Shown here: one piece after another, positions 16,567-26,924 of the stretch
Layout of the letters: each line of letters begins with the position of its first letter
Position numbering within the stretch: position 1 is the first letter of the stretch
NCBI RefSeq assembly: GCF_004362515.1
Contig: NZ_SNXU01000001.1
Span: 62,001 to 126,000, forward strand
Reading direction: 5' to 3'
From: Actinokineospora alba
GTDB taxonomy: Bacteria; Actinomycetota; Actinomycetes; Mycobacteriales; Pseudonocardiaceae
DNA: 64,000 nt
The notes under the pieces: generated by a model
What the model saw: the letters and a program-made list of their open reading frames with translations, nothing else
Told to the model about the DNA's origin: nothing
The model's database searches: none
Position numbers and translations under genes: made by a program

Positions 16567-18948
16567 CTATTTGCTGGCCCGCAAAACCGCGGACTCGACC
16601 GTTTGCCGCCAGCCCGGGGCCTTGCCGGGGACGAAGCTGAACGAGTCGACGGCCGAGCCGCCCATGGTCGCGACCCGCGCCCACAGCACGTCGATTCCGC
16701 ATCGCTCCAAAGCGGACGCGACGCTGTGCAGCAGGCCGATGCGGTCGGCGGCACGCAGTTCCAGGACGACCGCGGCGCCGTCCTCATCGCCTGCCTCGTG
16801 GTCGAACCACAGCACGCGGGGTTCGGGTGCGTCCTCGGCGCGGCCGCCGTAGTCGCGTTCCTTGGCGGCGAGTTTGTCCGCCAGGGGAAGGGATCCGGCT
16901 TCGGCGCGGAGGAACTGCTCGCGCAGCAGCGCCGGGTCCGGCATGGAGCCGAAGCGCGGGGTCACGGAGAACACGCCGACCGCGACGCCCGCGTGCGTGA
17001 CGAGCGAGGCCGCGTGGACTTCGAGGAGATTGAGCGCCAGGACGCCTGCCGCTCGGGACAGGACGCCGGGCCGGTTCTTCGCGGCGAGGGTGATGGTGGC
17101 GACGTTGTCGCTGGTGTCGACCAGGAAGTCCGCCTTGCCGGTGGCGTTGACCGCCTCGGCGAGTTCGGTCTGCGCGACACTGAGCGGGATCGGGCCGGGA
17201 AGCTGTTCACCCGCCATCGCGGCGCGGCAGCGGGTGACCAGATCCGTTGTGAGAGCGGCTTTCCAGTCCGTCCACACACCGGGTCCGGTGGCCAGCGAGT
17301 CGGCCTCGGCGAGGGCGTGCAGCAGTTCCAACAGGACCGGGTCGCCGCCGAGGACGTCGACGACGCGCAGCACGGTGGCCTCGTCCTCGACGTCGCGGCG
17401 GGTCGCGGTGTGCGGCAGCAGCAGGTGATGGCGGACCATCGCCGAGAGCGTGTCGACGTCCTGTTTGGACAGTCCGAGCCGAGCGCCCACCTGGGTGGCG
17501 AGCGCGGCGCCGACGATCGAGTGGTCCTGGTCGCGTCCTTTGCCCAAGTCGTGGAGCAGCGCGCCGATGAGCAGCAGGTCCGGGCGGGACACCCGGGTGA
17601 CCATCCGGGACGCGTTGACCGTCGTCTGCACCAGGTGGCGGTCGACGGTCCAGATGTGCGCGGCGTCGCGCGGGGGCAGGTCGCGCACGGCGCCCCACTC
17701 GGGGAACAGCCGCGCCCACAGTCCGGTGCGGTCGAGCGCCTCGACGACGTCGGTCAGGCCCTCGCCCGCGCCCAGCAGCGACACCAGGTCCTGGCGGACC
17801 TCGGCGGGCCACGGCGCGCGCGGTTCGGGGGCGTGGTCGCTGAGCCGCGACAGCGCGCCGGGGGCGATCGGGTGGCCGGTGCGGCCGGAGGCGGCGGCGA
17901 CGCGCAGCAGCAGTCCCGGGTCCTTGCCGGGGTCGGCGTCGCGGGCGAGCGCGACCTCGCTGCCGTGCAGCACGACACCCTCGTCGAGCGGGCGGCGGTC
18001 GGGGGTGCGGCGCAGCAGGCCGAGGACCCGCTTGCCGTTGGCCGCGCCGGTGGAGCGCAGCGCGACGTCCATCGCGTAGGCGACCGAGCGGCCCGCCCCG
18101 GACAGGGCCCTGGCGAGCGCGAACCGGTCGGCCAGGCCGAGGGCGGCGGCGATCTCGTCACCGTCCTGGGGGCGGACGATGTCGCGCGGGCGGCCCGCGA
18201 TGCGGCGCAGCTCGGTGCGGGTGTCGAGCAGGAGAGTGTGGGCGGCGACGACGTCGGCGCCGGGTCTGTCGATCAGCTGGGCGAGCGAGAGAGCGTCGAG
18301 GATGCCCAGGTCACGCAGGCCGCCGCGGCCGTGTTTGAGGTCCGGTTCGACCCAGTGGGCGACCTCGCCCGCGCGGCGCCAGCGCTGCTTGACGGACTCG
18401 ATCAGGTCGCCGAGCCGGTTGCGCACACCGGTCCGCCACTGCTCGCGCGCGGAGGTGGCCAAACGGACGGCGACCTCGGCGTCGCCCGCCAGGTGGCGGG
18501 CGTCGAGCAGGCCCAGCGCGGTCCGCAGGTCGGCCTTGGCGACGTCGAGCGCCTCGCCGACCGTGCGGACGGAGTGGTCGAGCCCGACACCGGAGTTCCA
18601 CAGCGGGTACCAGAGGCGTTCGGCGATCGTGTCGACCGCCTTGCGGCCGTCGTGCACCAGCACGAGGTCCAGATCGGAGTACGGGACCAGCTCGCGCCTG
18701 CCCAGCCCCCCGACGGCCAGCAGCGCCACGCCACCGCCCCGGCCACCGACACCGGCCTGCGCGGCGGCGGCGGTGAGCCAGAACTCGTGCAGGTCGGTCA
18801 GCGCCTCGCGCAGCGTGTCCGGTGCGAGCCGGTGGCCCGACTGAGTCGACTGCCCAGACGGGCTGGCGGACCTGGCACCCTGACCGAGAAGCCGGTCACG
18901 AGCGAGCACCAGGTCCGCCGCCGTCGGGGAACTTTCCCCCGTTGTCAT
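16567..18948 (-). CDS. glnD: PII nucleotidyltransferase/uridylyl-removing enzyme GlnD
   Basis: 793 aa. Domain order is canonical: nucleotidyltransferase with GGLGRRELVPYSDLDLVLVH (about residues 79-100), a helical linker, an HD domain with LLHDLGKGRDQDHS (near 463), then two ACT domains (NRPGVLSRAAGVLAL and RIGLLHSVASALERCG), which sense glutamine. In actinobacteria GlnD adenylylates the PII protein GlnK rather than uridylylating it. It is the last gene of amtB-glnB-glnD, 3 bp after glnB, and ends convergently with the membrane protein gene. Confidence 0.96.
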   Translation of the reverse strand: MTTGESSPTAADLVLARDRLLGQGARSASPSGQSTQSGHRLAPDTLREALTDLHEFWLTAAAAQAGVGGRGGGVALLAVGGLGRRELVPYSDLDLVLVHDGRKAVDTIAERLWYPLWNSGVGLDHSVRTVGEALDVAKADLRTALGLLDARHLAGDAEVAVRLATSAREQWRTGVRNRLGDLIESVKQRWRRAGEVAHWVEPDLKHGRGGLRDLGILDALSLAQLIDRPGADVVAAHTLLLDTRTELRRIAGRPRDIVRPQDGDEIAAALGLADRFALARALSGAGRSVAYAMDVALRSTGAANGKRVLGLLRRTPDRRPLDEGVVLHGSEVALARDADPGKDPGLLLRVAAASGRTGHPIAPGALSRLSDHAPEPRAPWPAEVRQDLVSLLGAGEGLTDVVEALDRTGLWARLFPEWGAVRDLPPRDAAHIWTVDRHLVQTTVNASRMVTRVSRPDLLLIGALLHDLGKGRDQDHSIVGAALATQVGARLGLSKQDVDTLSAMVRHHLLLPHTATRRDVEDEATVLRVVDVLGGDPVLLELLHALAEADSLATGPGVWTDWKAALTTDLVTRCRAAMAGEQLPGPIPLSVAQTELAEAVNATGKADFLVDTSDNVATITLAAKNRPGVLSRAAGVLALNLLEVHAASLVTHAGVAVGVFSVTPRFGSMPDPALLREQFLRAEAGSLPLADKLAAKERDYGGRAEDAPEPRVLWFDHEAGDEDGAAVVLELRAADRIGLLHSVASALERCGIDVLWARVATMGGSAVDSFSFVPGKAPGWRQTVESAVLRASK

Positions 18949-18951
18949 GAT

Positions 18952-19290
18952 CTAGATCGCGTCCGTCCCGCGCTCTCCGGTGCGGACCCGAACCACGGTC
19001 TCGACCGGTGTGACCCAGACCTTGCCGTCACCGATCTTGCCGGTGCGCGCCGCCTCGACGATCGCGTCGACGACCTTGTCGCCGGTCGTGTCGTCGGCCA
19101 GCACCTCGACCCGGATCTTCGGGACGAAGTCCACCGAGTACTCCGCGCCGCGGTAGACCTCGGTGTGGCCCTTCTGCCTGCCGTAGCCCTGGACCTCGGA
19201 GACCGTCATGCCGAGCACGCCGATCTGTTCCAGCGCCGCCTTCACGTCGTCGAGGGTGAAGGGCTTGATGATCGCGGTAACCAGCTTCAT
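18952..19290 (-). CDS. glnB: PII nitrogen regulatory protein GlnB/GlnK
   Basis: 112 aa, full length. It starts MKLVTAIIKPFTLDDVKAAL. The T-loop carries Y51 in YRGAEYSVDF, the residue modified by GlnD. The C-terminal signature GDGKVWVTPVETVVRVRTGE is intact. Linkage to amtB makes it a GlnK-type PII, which in other bacteria blocks AmtB when unmodified and glutamine is plentiful. Five bases separate it from the amtB stop. Confidence 0.97.
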   Translation of the reverse strand: MKLVTAIIKPFTLDDVKAALEQIGVLGMTVSEVQGYGRQKGHTEVYRGAEYSVDFVPKIRVEVLADDTTGDKVVDAIVEAARTGKIGDGKVWVTPVETVVRVRTGERGTDAI

Positions 19291-19295
19291 GTCCC

Positions 19296-20669
19296 TCAGC
19301 CTTCCTTACCCGCGGTGGCGGAGACCTTCTCGGCGGTGTGTTCGGCGTGCTTGATGGTCGTGGTTCCGCCGGAGCGCAGGCTGGAGAACTCGTAGCCGCT
19401 CTCCGCGTGCTCGGCCTCGTCGATGCCCGTGGCCTCGGCCTCGGCGGAGACCCGGAAACCGATCGTCTTCTGGATGATGAAGGCGATGACCAGGGTCGCG
19501 ACGAACGAGTACGCCATGACCGCACCGGCGGCGACCGCCTGCTTGCCGAGCAGGTCGAGACCGCCACCGTAGAAGAGGCCTTCCTTGCCCGCCGAGTTCA
19601 CGCTCGTGGTGGCGAAGAGCCCGATCAGGATGGTGCCGGTCAGGCCGCCGACCAGGTGGACGCCGACGACGTCGAGCGAGTCGTCGTAGCCCAGCTTGAA
19701 CTTCAGGCTCACCGCGAGGGCACACAGGACACCGGCGACGAGGCCGATGGCGAGGGCGCCGAGCGGGTTGACGAAGCCACAGGCCGGGGTGATGGCGACC
19801 AGGCCCGCGATGGCGCCGGAAGCGGCGCCGAGCGTGGTCGGCTTGCCGTCGCGGATCTGCTCCACGACCAGCCAGCCCAGGATCGCGGCCGCGGTGGCGG
19901 CGGTCGTGGTCAGGAACGCGACACCGGCGAGGTCACCCGCGCCGAGCGCCGAGCCGGCGTTGAAGCCGTACCAGCCGAACCACAGCAGACCGGCGCCGAG
20001 CAGGACGAAGGGCAGGTTGTGCGGCCGCATGGGCTCACGCGGCCAGCCCTTGCGCTTGCCGAGCACCAGCACGAGCGCCAGGGCCGCGGCACCGGCGTTG
20101 ATGTGGACCGCCGTGCCGCCCGCGAAGTCGAGCGCGCCGAGCTTGTTGGCGATCCAGCCGCCGACGAAGTCGGTGCCGGTGACGCCGTTGAAGTTGAACA
20201 CCCAGTGCGCGACGGGGAAGTACACAATCGTCACCCAGAAGGCGATGAAGATCGTCCACGACCAGAACTTCGCGCGGTCCGCGATCGCACCAGAGATCAG
20301 GGCCGCGGTGATGATCGCGAACATGAGCTGGAAGACGACGAAGACGACGTGCGGGATCTGGTGGCCATCGACCCACGGCGCCGCCGCGTCGGCCGGTGCG
20401 ACACCGACCAGGGTGCCCACGATGTTCCCCAGGTTGACGAAGTCGAAGCCGCCGAGCAGGCCGCCACCGAGATCGTTACCGAAGGTCAGACTGTAGCCGT
20501 AGAGCACCCACAGCACGGTGACAACACCGAGCGAGATGAAGCTCATCATGAGCATGTTGAGCACGCTCTTCGCGCGCACCATACCGCCGTAGAAGAATGC
20601 GAGGCCGGGAGTCATCAGCATGACCAAAGCCGCGCTGATCAGCACCCAAGCTGTATCTCCTGCGTTCAC
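19296..20669 (-). CDS. amtB: Ammonium transporter AmtB
   Basis: 457 aa with about eleven membrane helices. Signatures include MLMTPGLAFFYGGMVRAKSV, FAGGTAVHINAGAAALAL (the conserved pore histidine) and VHLVGGLTGTILIGLF (second pore histidine). The extramembrane C-terminal tail of ~50 residues is where PII docks. It conducts ammonium from medium to cytoplasm. It heads an operon with glnB and glnD, and GlnR-like boxes lie upstream, so it is probably induced by nitrogen limitation. Confidence 0.97.
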   Translation of the reverse strand: MNAGDTAWVLISAALVMLMTPGLAFFYGGMVRAKSVLNMLMMSFISLGVVTVLWVLYGYSLTFGNDLGGGLLGGFDFVNLGNIVGTLVGVAPADAAAPWVDGHQIPHVVFVVFQLMFAIITAALISGAIADRAKFWSWTIFIAFWVTIVYFPVAHWVFNFNGVTGTDFVGGWIANKLGALDFAGGTAVHINAGAAALALVLVLGKRKGWPREPMRPHNLPFVLLGAGLLWFGWYGFNAGSALGAGDLAGVAFLTTTAATAAAILGWLVVEQIRDGKPTTLGAASGAIAGLVAITPACGFVNPLGALAIGLVAGVLCALAVSLKFKLGYDDSLDVVGVHLVGGLTGTILIGLFATTSVNSAGKEGLFYGGGLDLLGKQAVAAGAVMAYSFVATLVIAFIIQKTIGFRVSAEAEATGIDEAEHAESGYEFSSLRSGGTTTIKHAEHTAEKVSATAGKEG

Positions 20670-20718
20670 ATCGTCCTCCCGTGAACCTGTTGATTGCCGG
20701 GAAGCATGGGTTTGTCCT

Positions 20719-20788
20719 GTTTCGCGGGATCGCTTACGACGTTTCGCCCACGTGAACTGTCGGCCCGGTCGTGTTACGGGCAGGTTTC
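20719..20788 (-). promoter_or_regulatory. Putative GlnR operator upstream of amtB
   Basis: On the minus strand, 50-120 bp before the amtB start, there are pairs resembling GlnR half-sites: GAAAC-n6-GTAAC (20788-20773) and TTCAC-n6-GAAAC (20756-20741). A further GAAAC (20723-20719) lies 22 bp from the previous one, which is the known repeat period. GlnR controls amtB-glnK-glnD in Streptomyces and mycobacteria. The fit to GTnAC-n6-GAAAC is good but not perfect. The site is inferred from pattern and context. Confidence 0.5.
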
Positions 20789-20842
20789 CTCTACGGGCTG
20801 TATTCGATCGACTACCGAATCGTGTCGGTAACGTGATCCCCT

Positions 20843-21418
20843 GTGGACGCTGCCCCCATCTCGCTCATCCAGGACGCCGGGTGGCTCTCCACGCAGCTCG
20901 CGCTGGCGTCGCGGCGGTACCGGACCCGTGATGAGCCGGTACTGGGGGTCCTGTGGTGGTACTCGGCGAGCCTGGTGCTGCTCGGACCGGTCGTGGAGTC
21001 CTCGGCTGATCCGGCTTCGGTGACGTTGCTGGTGGAGCCGGACGGGCGGGTGCTCTCGGCGACTGCTTCTTCTTTGTGCACGAATCCGGGGCCGCGGCTG
21101 CGGGAGGTCATCTCGGCGTCGGTGGGGTCACTGTCTGGCTTGACCGGTGCGTCGGAGCGGGCGCTGTGGGCGATCACGACGGACTCGCTGGCGAACCGGG
21201 TGCTGTGGGCGAGCGGCAGGCCCGCTGACGCGGTCGCGCTGGCGCGGGCGGTCGGGCCGGAGCTGCCGGTGCCCCGGTTCGTGGAGGTCGGCGGCCGCAC
21301 CGTGGTCCGCCGGGCGTCGTGTTGCCTTGTTTACGAGACGCCGGGCGCGGACAAGTGCGTCAGCTGTCCCCGACAGACTCCCGCCGACCGGATGGCGCGG
21401 TTGGCGAGAGGCGTCTGA
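20843..21418 (+). CDS. FhuF-like (2Fe-2S) protein
   Basis: 191 aa. The C-terminus holds RRASCCLVYETPGADKCVSC, a CC-x10-C-x2-C pattern matching the 2Fe-2S site of the FhuF C-terminal domain (ferric siderophore reductases). The N-terminal two thirds are soluble, with WYSASLVLLGPVV. It probably reduces ferric siderophores in the cytoplasm, but no siderophore genes are nearby. The start is a GTG at 20843-20845. It is divergent from amtB across 173 bp and convergent with the DUF6986 gene, with 4 bp between stops. Confidence 0.8.
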   Translation: MDAAPISLIQDAGWLSTQLALASRRYRTRDEPVLGVLWWYSASLVLLGPVVESSADPASVTLLVEPDGRVLSATASSLCTNPGPRLREVISASVGSLSGLTGASERALWAITTDSLANRVLWASGRPADAVALARAVGPELPVPRFVEVGGRTVVRRASCCLVYETPGADKCVSCPRQTPADRMARLARGV

Positions 21419-21422
21419 CCGC

Positions 21423-22649
21423 TCAAAGGCGGCGTTGGGCGAGTGCGGTCAGCGACTCCGGGCTAAGTCCGCAGAAGCCGGCCACCTCCGCTTCGGTCAG
21501 GGCGCCGCAGTCGATCCCTCTGGTCAGCGAGGTCGCCAAGGCGGCCGCGGTGGCGGGTTCGTCGAGGACTGAGCCGCCGGTACGGGACACGTACGCGGCG
21601 AGGCGGGCGCCGTCGGCTTCCGCGGTTTCCAGGTGGTGGGTGAACACCGCGCAGTAGCGCGAGACCAGCTGGGCGGGGTGCAGGTCCCACCCCTGGAAGA
21701 AGCCGCGCGACAGCGACCTGCGGACCAACTCGTAGTGCGTGAGCCACCCGTGGCGGACGTTGTCGCCGACGGGCAGGACGTTGGAGGAGCCGTCGGACAG
21801 GCGGACGCCAGTGCCCGCCGCGCCCACCTGCATGGCGTTTCGGGCGAAGTCGCAGGCCGGGTGGGCGAGGTGTTGGTCGGCGGCGCTGAGGCCGCAGGCG
21901 GCCGTGTAGTCGTAGGTGCCGAAGTGCAGGCCCGAGACGCGCCCCGCGCCCGCGCCGATCAGGCGGGGAATCGCGAACCGTCCTTTGTGGTCGATCACGG
22001 CCTGGGTGGTCTCGATCTGGATCTCGAACCGCAGCGAGCCCTCCGGCATCCCCAGGCGCGACTCGAACAGGTCCAGGAGCTCGACCAGGGCCGTGACCTG
22101 CTCGGGGCCGGTGACCTTCGGGAACGTCACCACGAACCCCGGCGGTGGCGTGCCGAGTTCGGTCAGCACGAGGTCGAGGGTGTCAACCGCCCGGTGGGTC
22201 AGCTCCATGGTGTCGAACGACTTCATCCGGATGCCGACACCGGCCAGCCCCCAGCCGCGGATCAGGCGGGCCGCGGCCAGGGCGTCGGCGTCCTCGGTGG
22301 CGGCGTCGCGGATGCCGTAGCCGTCCTCGAAGTCGACGCGGAGGTCTTCCACGGGTTCGTGTTCCAGCTTGGCGCGCACCCGGTCGTACACCGTCGGGGC
22401 GAGCGCCGCCGGCACGCCGATGATGGCCGCCATCGCCGCCGGGTCCGGTGCGTGCTCGTCGAAGGCGGCCAGTGCCTGTGCGCCCCACCGGGCGGGCAGG
22501 TCCTCGGTGGCTTGGTCGGCTGGGACGTAGCAGGTGTGCACCGGCTGGCGCCCGCCGCTGTCGCCCGGGTAGCGCCGCGCCCGCGCACTGTCCACTTCGG
22601 CCAGACGGTTGGTCAGCACCGCGAGGAAGGAACCATCCATCGTTCGCAT
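21423..22649 (-). CDS. DUF6986 family protein, HpcH/citrate-lyase-like aldolase fold
   Basis: 408 aa. It resembles the HpcH/HpaI-CitE superfamily: VDFEDGYG corresponds to the metal-binding segment, FVVTFPKVTGPEQV and RFEIQIETTQAV to strands of the barrel, and SGLHFGTYDYTAACG to the late conserved block. It follows aceB with a single base between genes, so it is co-expressed with malate synthase. A C-C lyase or thioesterase acting near glyoxylate or malyl-CoA metabolism is plausible but unproven. An internal ATG at 22638-22640 is an alternative start. Confidence 0.8.
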   Translation of the reverse strand: MRTMDGSFLAVLTNRLAEVDSARARRYPGDSGGRQPVHTCYVPADQATEDLPARWGAQALAAFDEHAPDPAAMAAIIGVPAALAPTVYDRVRAKLEHEPVEDLRVDFEDGYGIRDAATEDADALAAARLIRGWGLAGVGIRMKSFDTMELTHRAVDTLDLVLTELGTPPPGFVVTFPKVTGPEQVTALVELLDLFESRLGMPEGSLRFEIQIETTQAVIDHKGRFAIPRLIGAGAGRVSGLHFGTYDYTAACGLSAADQHLAHPACDFARNAMQVGAAGTGVRLSDGSSNVLPVGDNVRHGWLTHYELVRRSLSRGFFQGWDLHPAQLVSRYCAVFTHHLETAEADGARLAAYVSRTGGSVLDEPATAAALATSLTRGIDCGALTEAEVAGFCGLSPESLTALAQRRL

Positions 22650-22650
22650 G

Positions 22651-24177
<1,527 letters not shown>

Positions 24178-24214
24178 GGGTCCATAGTGGCCCCCGTCAC
24201 GCGGATGGGACAGC

Positions 24215-25642
24215 TCAGCCGAGCAGCGCGTCCACGAATGCCGCGGGGTCGAAGGGGGCCAGGTCGTCGGCGCCCTCGCCGAGACCGACCAGCTTGACCG
24301 GAACGCCCAGCTCACGCTGCACCTGGAAGACGATGCCGCCCTTGGCGGTGCCGTCGAGCTTGGTCAGCACGATGCCGGTGACGTCGACGACCTCGCCGAA
24401 CACCCGGGCCTGGGTCAGCCCGTTCTGCCCGGTGGTGGCGTCGAGGACCAGCAGCACCTCGTCGACCTCGGCCTGCTTCTCCACGACCCGCTTGACCTTG
24501 CCCAGCTCGTCCATCAGGCCGGTCTTGGTGTGCAGGCGGCCCGCGGTGTCGATCAGGACGGTGTCGACGCCGGTCGCGATGCCGCGCTTGACCGCGTCGA
24601 ACGCGACGGCCGCCGGGTCGGCGCCTTCCTTGCCGCGCACGACCTCGGCGCCCACCCGGTCGGCCCAGGTCTGCAGCTGGTCGGCGGCGGCGGCGCGGAA
24701 CGTGTCGGCGGCGGCGAGGACGACCGTGCGGCCGTCGGCGACCAGGACGCGCGCGAGCTTGCCGGTGGTCGTGGTCTTGCCGGTGCCGTTGACCCCGACG
24801 ACGAGCGCGACGGCGGGCTGCTTGTTCTCGCCCTCACCGTGCGGCAGCGCGCGGACGGCACGGTCCATGTCCGGGTGCAGTGCATCGATCAGCACCTCGC
24901 GGAGCACCGCGCGGGCGGCCTCCGGGGTGCGCACGGCGCGCGCGACGAGTTCGGAGCGCAGCCGGTCGACGATCTCCTGCGTGGTGGCCGCGCCCAGGTC
25001 GGCGAGCAGCAGGGTGTCCTCGACCTCGGTCCAGGAGTCCTCATCGAGGTCACCGGCGCCGAGCAGACCGAGCAGGCCCTGGCCGAACGCGGACCGGGAA
25101 CGGGACAGGCGCCCGCGCAGCCGTTCGAGCCTGCCCGACGTCGGCGCGATCTCGTCCATGTCGGGCGCGTGCGGCCCGATGGGCTGCTCGGGAATGACCG
25201 GCGGCGGCACGATGTCAGTCGGGCCCGCCTGGGTGGGAATGCGGTCGGTGGTGCCGTGGCCCTGGACCGGGATGCTGTCGGCCAAGTCCTTGTCGGCCGT
25301 GTCCTCGATGTCGTCGAGCAACTGGTCTTCGGGCAGCGTCACGTCGACAATCCCGCGACGCGGCGAGTCGCGCGGCACCGAGGCGTCGTCGCCGACACCG
25401 GGCTGGCCGTCGACCTCGGTGCGGTCCTCGACCGGGTGCGGCGGCGGAGTCGCCTTCGGACCGCCCTGGGTCAGGCTGATCCCGCCACCCGCCTGGTAAC
25501 CGCCGCCCTTGGGCTTCTCGACCTCCCGCTTCGCCTCGGCCAGGCTGATGCGCCTGCGCTTGGCCAGCACGACACCGGTGACCAGGGCGGCGAGCAGCAC
25601 GACAGCGGCGACGATGAGGATGACGATCAGGGTCTGTGACAC
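24215..25642 (-). CDS. ftsY: Signal recognition particle receptor FtsY
   Basis: 475 aa. The start is the GTG at 25640-25642 (VSQTLIVILIVAAVV), giving one N-terminal membrane helix as usual in actinobacterial FtsY. A ~150-residue acidic/Pro/Gly linker leads to the NG domain: GVNGTGKTTTTGKLARVLV (G1), AADTFRAAAADQLQTWADR, DTAGRLHTKTGLMDEL (G3) and TKLDGTAKGG (G4). It is the membrane docking site for Ffh-ribosome complexes. It is divergent from anmK over 94 bp. Confidence 0.96.
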   Translation of the reverse strand: MSQTLIVILIVAAVVLLAALVTGVVLAKRRRISLAEAKREVEKPKGGGYQAGGGISLTQGGPKATPPPHPVEDRTEVDGQPGVGDDASVPRDSPRRGIVDVTLPEDQLLDDIEDTADKDLADSIPVQGHGTTDRIPTQAGPTDIVPPPVIPEQPIGPHAPDMDEIAPTSGRLERLRGRLSRSRSAFGQGLLGLLGAGDLDEDSWTEVEDTLLLADLGAATTQEIVDRLRSELVARAVRTPEAARAVLREVLIDALHPDMDRAVRALPHGEGENKQPAVALVVGVNGTGKTTTTGKLARVLVADGRTVVLAAADTFRAAAADQLQTWADRVGAEVVRGKEGADPAAVAFDAVKRGIATGVDTVLIDTAGRLHTKTGLMDELGKVKRVVEKQAEVDEVLLVLDATTGQNGLTQARVFGEVVDVTGIVLTKLDGTAKGGIVFQVQRELGVPVKLVGLGEGADDLAPFDPAAFVDALLG

Positions 25643-25736
25643 CCGGCCATCCTCGCATCCCGCCAGGCGGGCGCACCGACCACCGGGAAAAAGTCCCCTC
25701 TTGCGCCGAACGGACGGGTGCAATAGACCAAGAGCA

Positions 25737-26924
25737 ATGGGTTGGTACCGCGTCGTCGGGGTGATCTCCGGTACTTCGATGGACGGTGTCGACGTGGCCG
25801 TCGCCGATCTCACCGTCCGCGGGGACACGATCGATCTCGTCCCGGTCCGGCACGCCCAAATCCCCTACCCGGACGACCTGCGCGACGCGCTGACGGCCGC
25901 GCTGCCGCCTGGGGACTGTTCCGCCGAGACACTGTGCAAGCTCGACACCGCCGTCGGGCAGGCCTTCGCGGAAGCCGTGGTCGCGGTCGGGGCCGAGGGG
26001 GCCGACCTGGTCGCCTCACTTGGGCAGACACTGTTCCACTGGGTCGACGGCGGCCGCTGCCTGGGCACACTCCAACTCGGACAGCCCGCGTGGATCGCGG
26101 AGGCGACCGGGCTGCCGGTGGTCGCCGACCTGCGCGCCCGCGATGTCGCCGCGGGCGGGCATGGCGCGCCGCTGGCGCTGGTCCTCGACCGGCTGCTGCT
26201 GTCCGACCCGGACACGCCGACAGCGGCGCTCAACCTCGGCGGGATCGCCAACATCACCGTGCTCACCCCGAATTCGCCCGCTATCGCTTTCGACACCGGT
26301 CCGGGCAACGCCCTGCTCGACGCCGCCGCCCAATCCCGGCTGGGCACGTCCCACGACGTCGACGGCGCCCACGCCGCCACGGGCACGGTCCGCGAAGACC
26401 TCCTGGGCGTTTTGCTGCGCGACCCCTATTACGCGGCGCCGCCACCCAAGTCGACGGGCAAGGAACTGTTCAACGGCACCTACCTCGACGCCGCGCTCGC
26501 CCGGGTCGGCCCGGTCGCCGACGCCGAGCTGCTCGCCACCCTTGTCGCGCTGACCGCCACCACCGTGGCCGACGCCTGCAGGCGGCACGACGTCAAGAAG
26601 GTGGTCGCGTCCGGCGGAGGAGTACACAACACAGCACTGCTCTCCGCTTTGCGCACCGCTCTCGATCCGGTGCCCCTTTCCACCACCGACGACCTCGGCC
26701 TGCCGGTGGATGCCAAGGAGGCCTACCTCGCCGCGCTCCTGGGGTTCCTCACCTGGAGCGGCATCGCGGTCGACCCGGCCACCGGCGCGGCGGGACCGCG
26801 CCTGCTCGGCAGCATCACCCCCGGCACGCGCCCGGTCAGCCCACCCGACCCGGTCGGCGGCAACCCCCGCCGACTGCGGATCGTCGTCCCCCAACCCCTC
26901 GGAGGCGTCCATGCGCGCACTTGA
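25737..26924 (+). CDS. anmK: Anhydro-N-acetylmuramic acid kinase AnmK
   Basis: 395 aa. The start MGWYRVVGVISGTSMDGVDV contains the ATP-binding GTSMDGVD signature. ASLGQTLFHW, LNLGGIANITVL and FDTGPGNALLDA follow in family order. It opens and phosphorylates 1,6-anhydro-MurNAc to MurNAc-6-P in cell-wall recycling. Its last 14 bp overlap the symporter gene, which suggests joint expression and a shared sugar route. The ATG is at 25737-25739. Confidence 0.94.
   Translation: MGWYRVVGVISGTSMDGVDVAVADLTVRGDTIDLVPVRHAQIPYPDDLRDALTAALPPGDCSAETLCKLDTAVGQAFAEAVVAVGAEGADLVASLGQTLFHWVDGGRCLGTLQLGQPAWIAEATGLPVVADLRARDVAAGGHGAPLALVLDRLLLSDPDTPTAALNLGGIANITVLTPNSPAIAFDTGPGNALLDAAAQSRLGTSHDVDGAHAATGTVREDLLGVLLRDPYYAAPPPKSTGKELFNGTYLDAALARVGPVADAELLATLVALTATTVADACRRHDVKKVVASGGGVHNTALLSALRTALDPVPLSTTDDLGLPVDAKEAYLAALLGFLTWSGIAVDPATGAAGPRLLGSITPGTRPVSPPDPVGGNPRRLRIVVPQPLGGVHART

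Noticed and set aside
16603..19395. Open frame of 930 codons antisense to glnD and glnB
   Set aside because: Spans two conserved genes on the other strand and has shadow-type composition.
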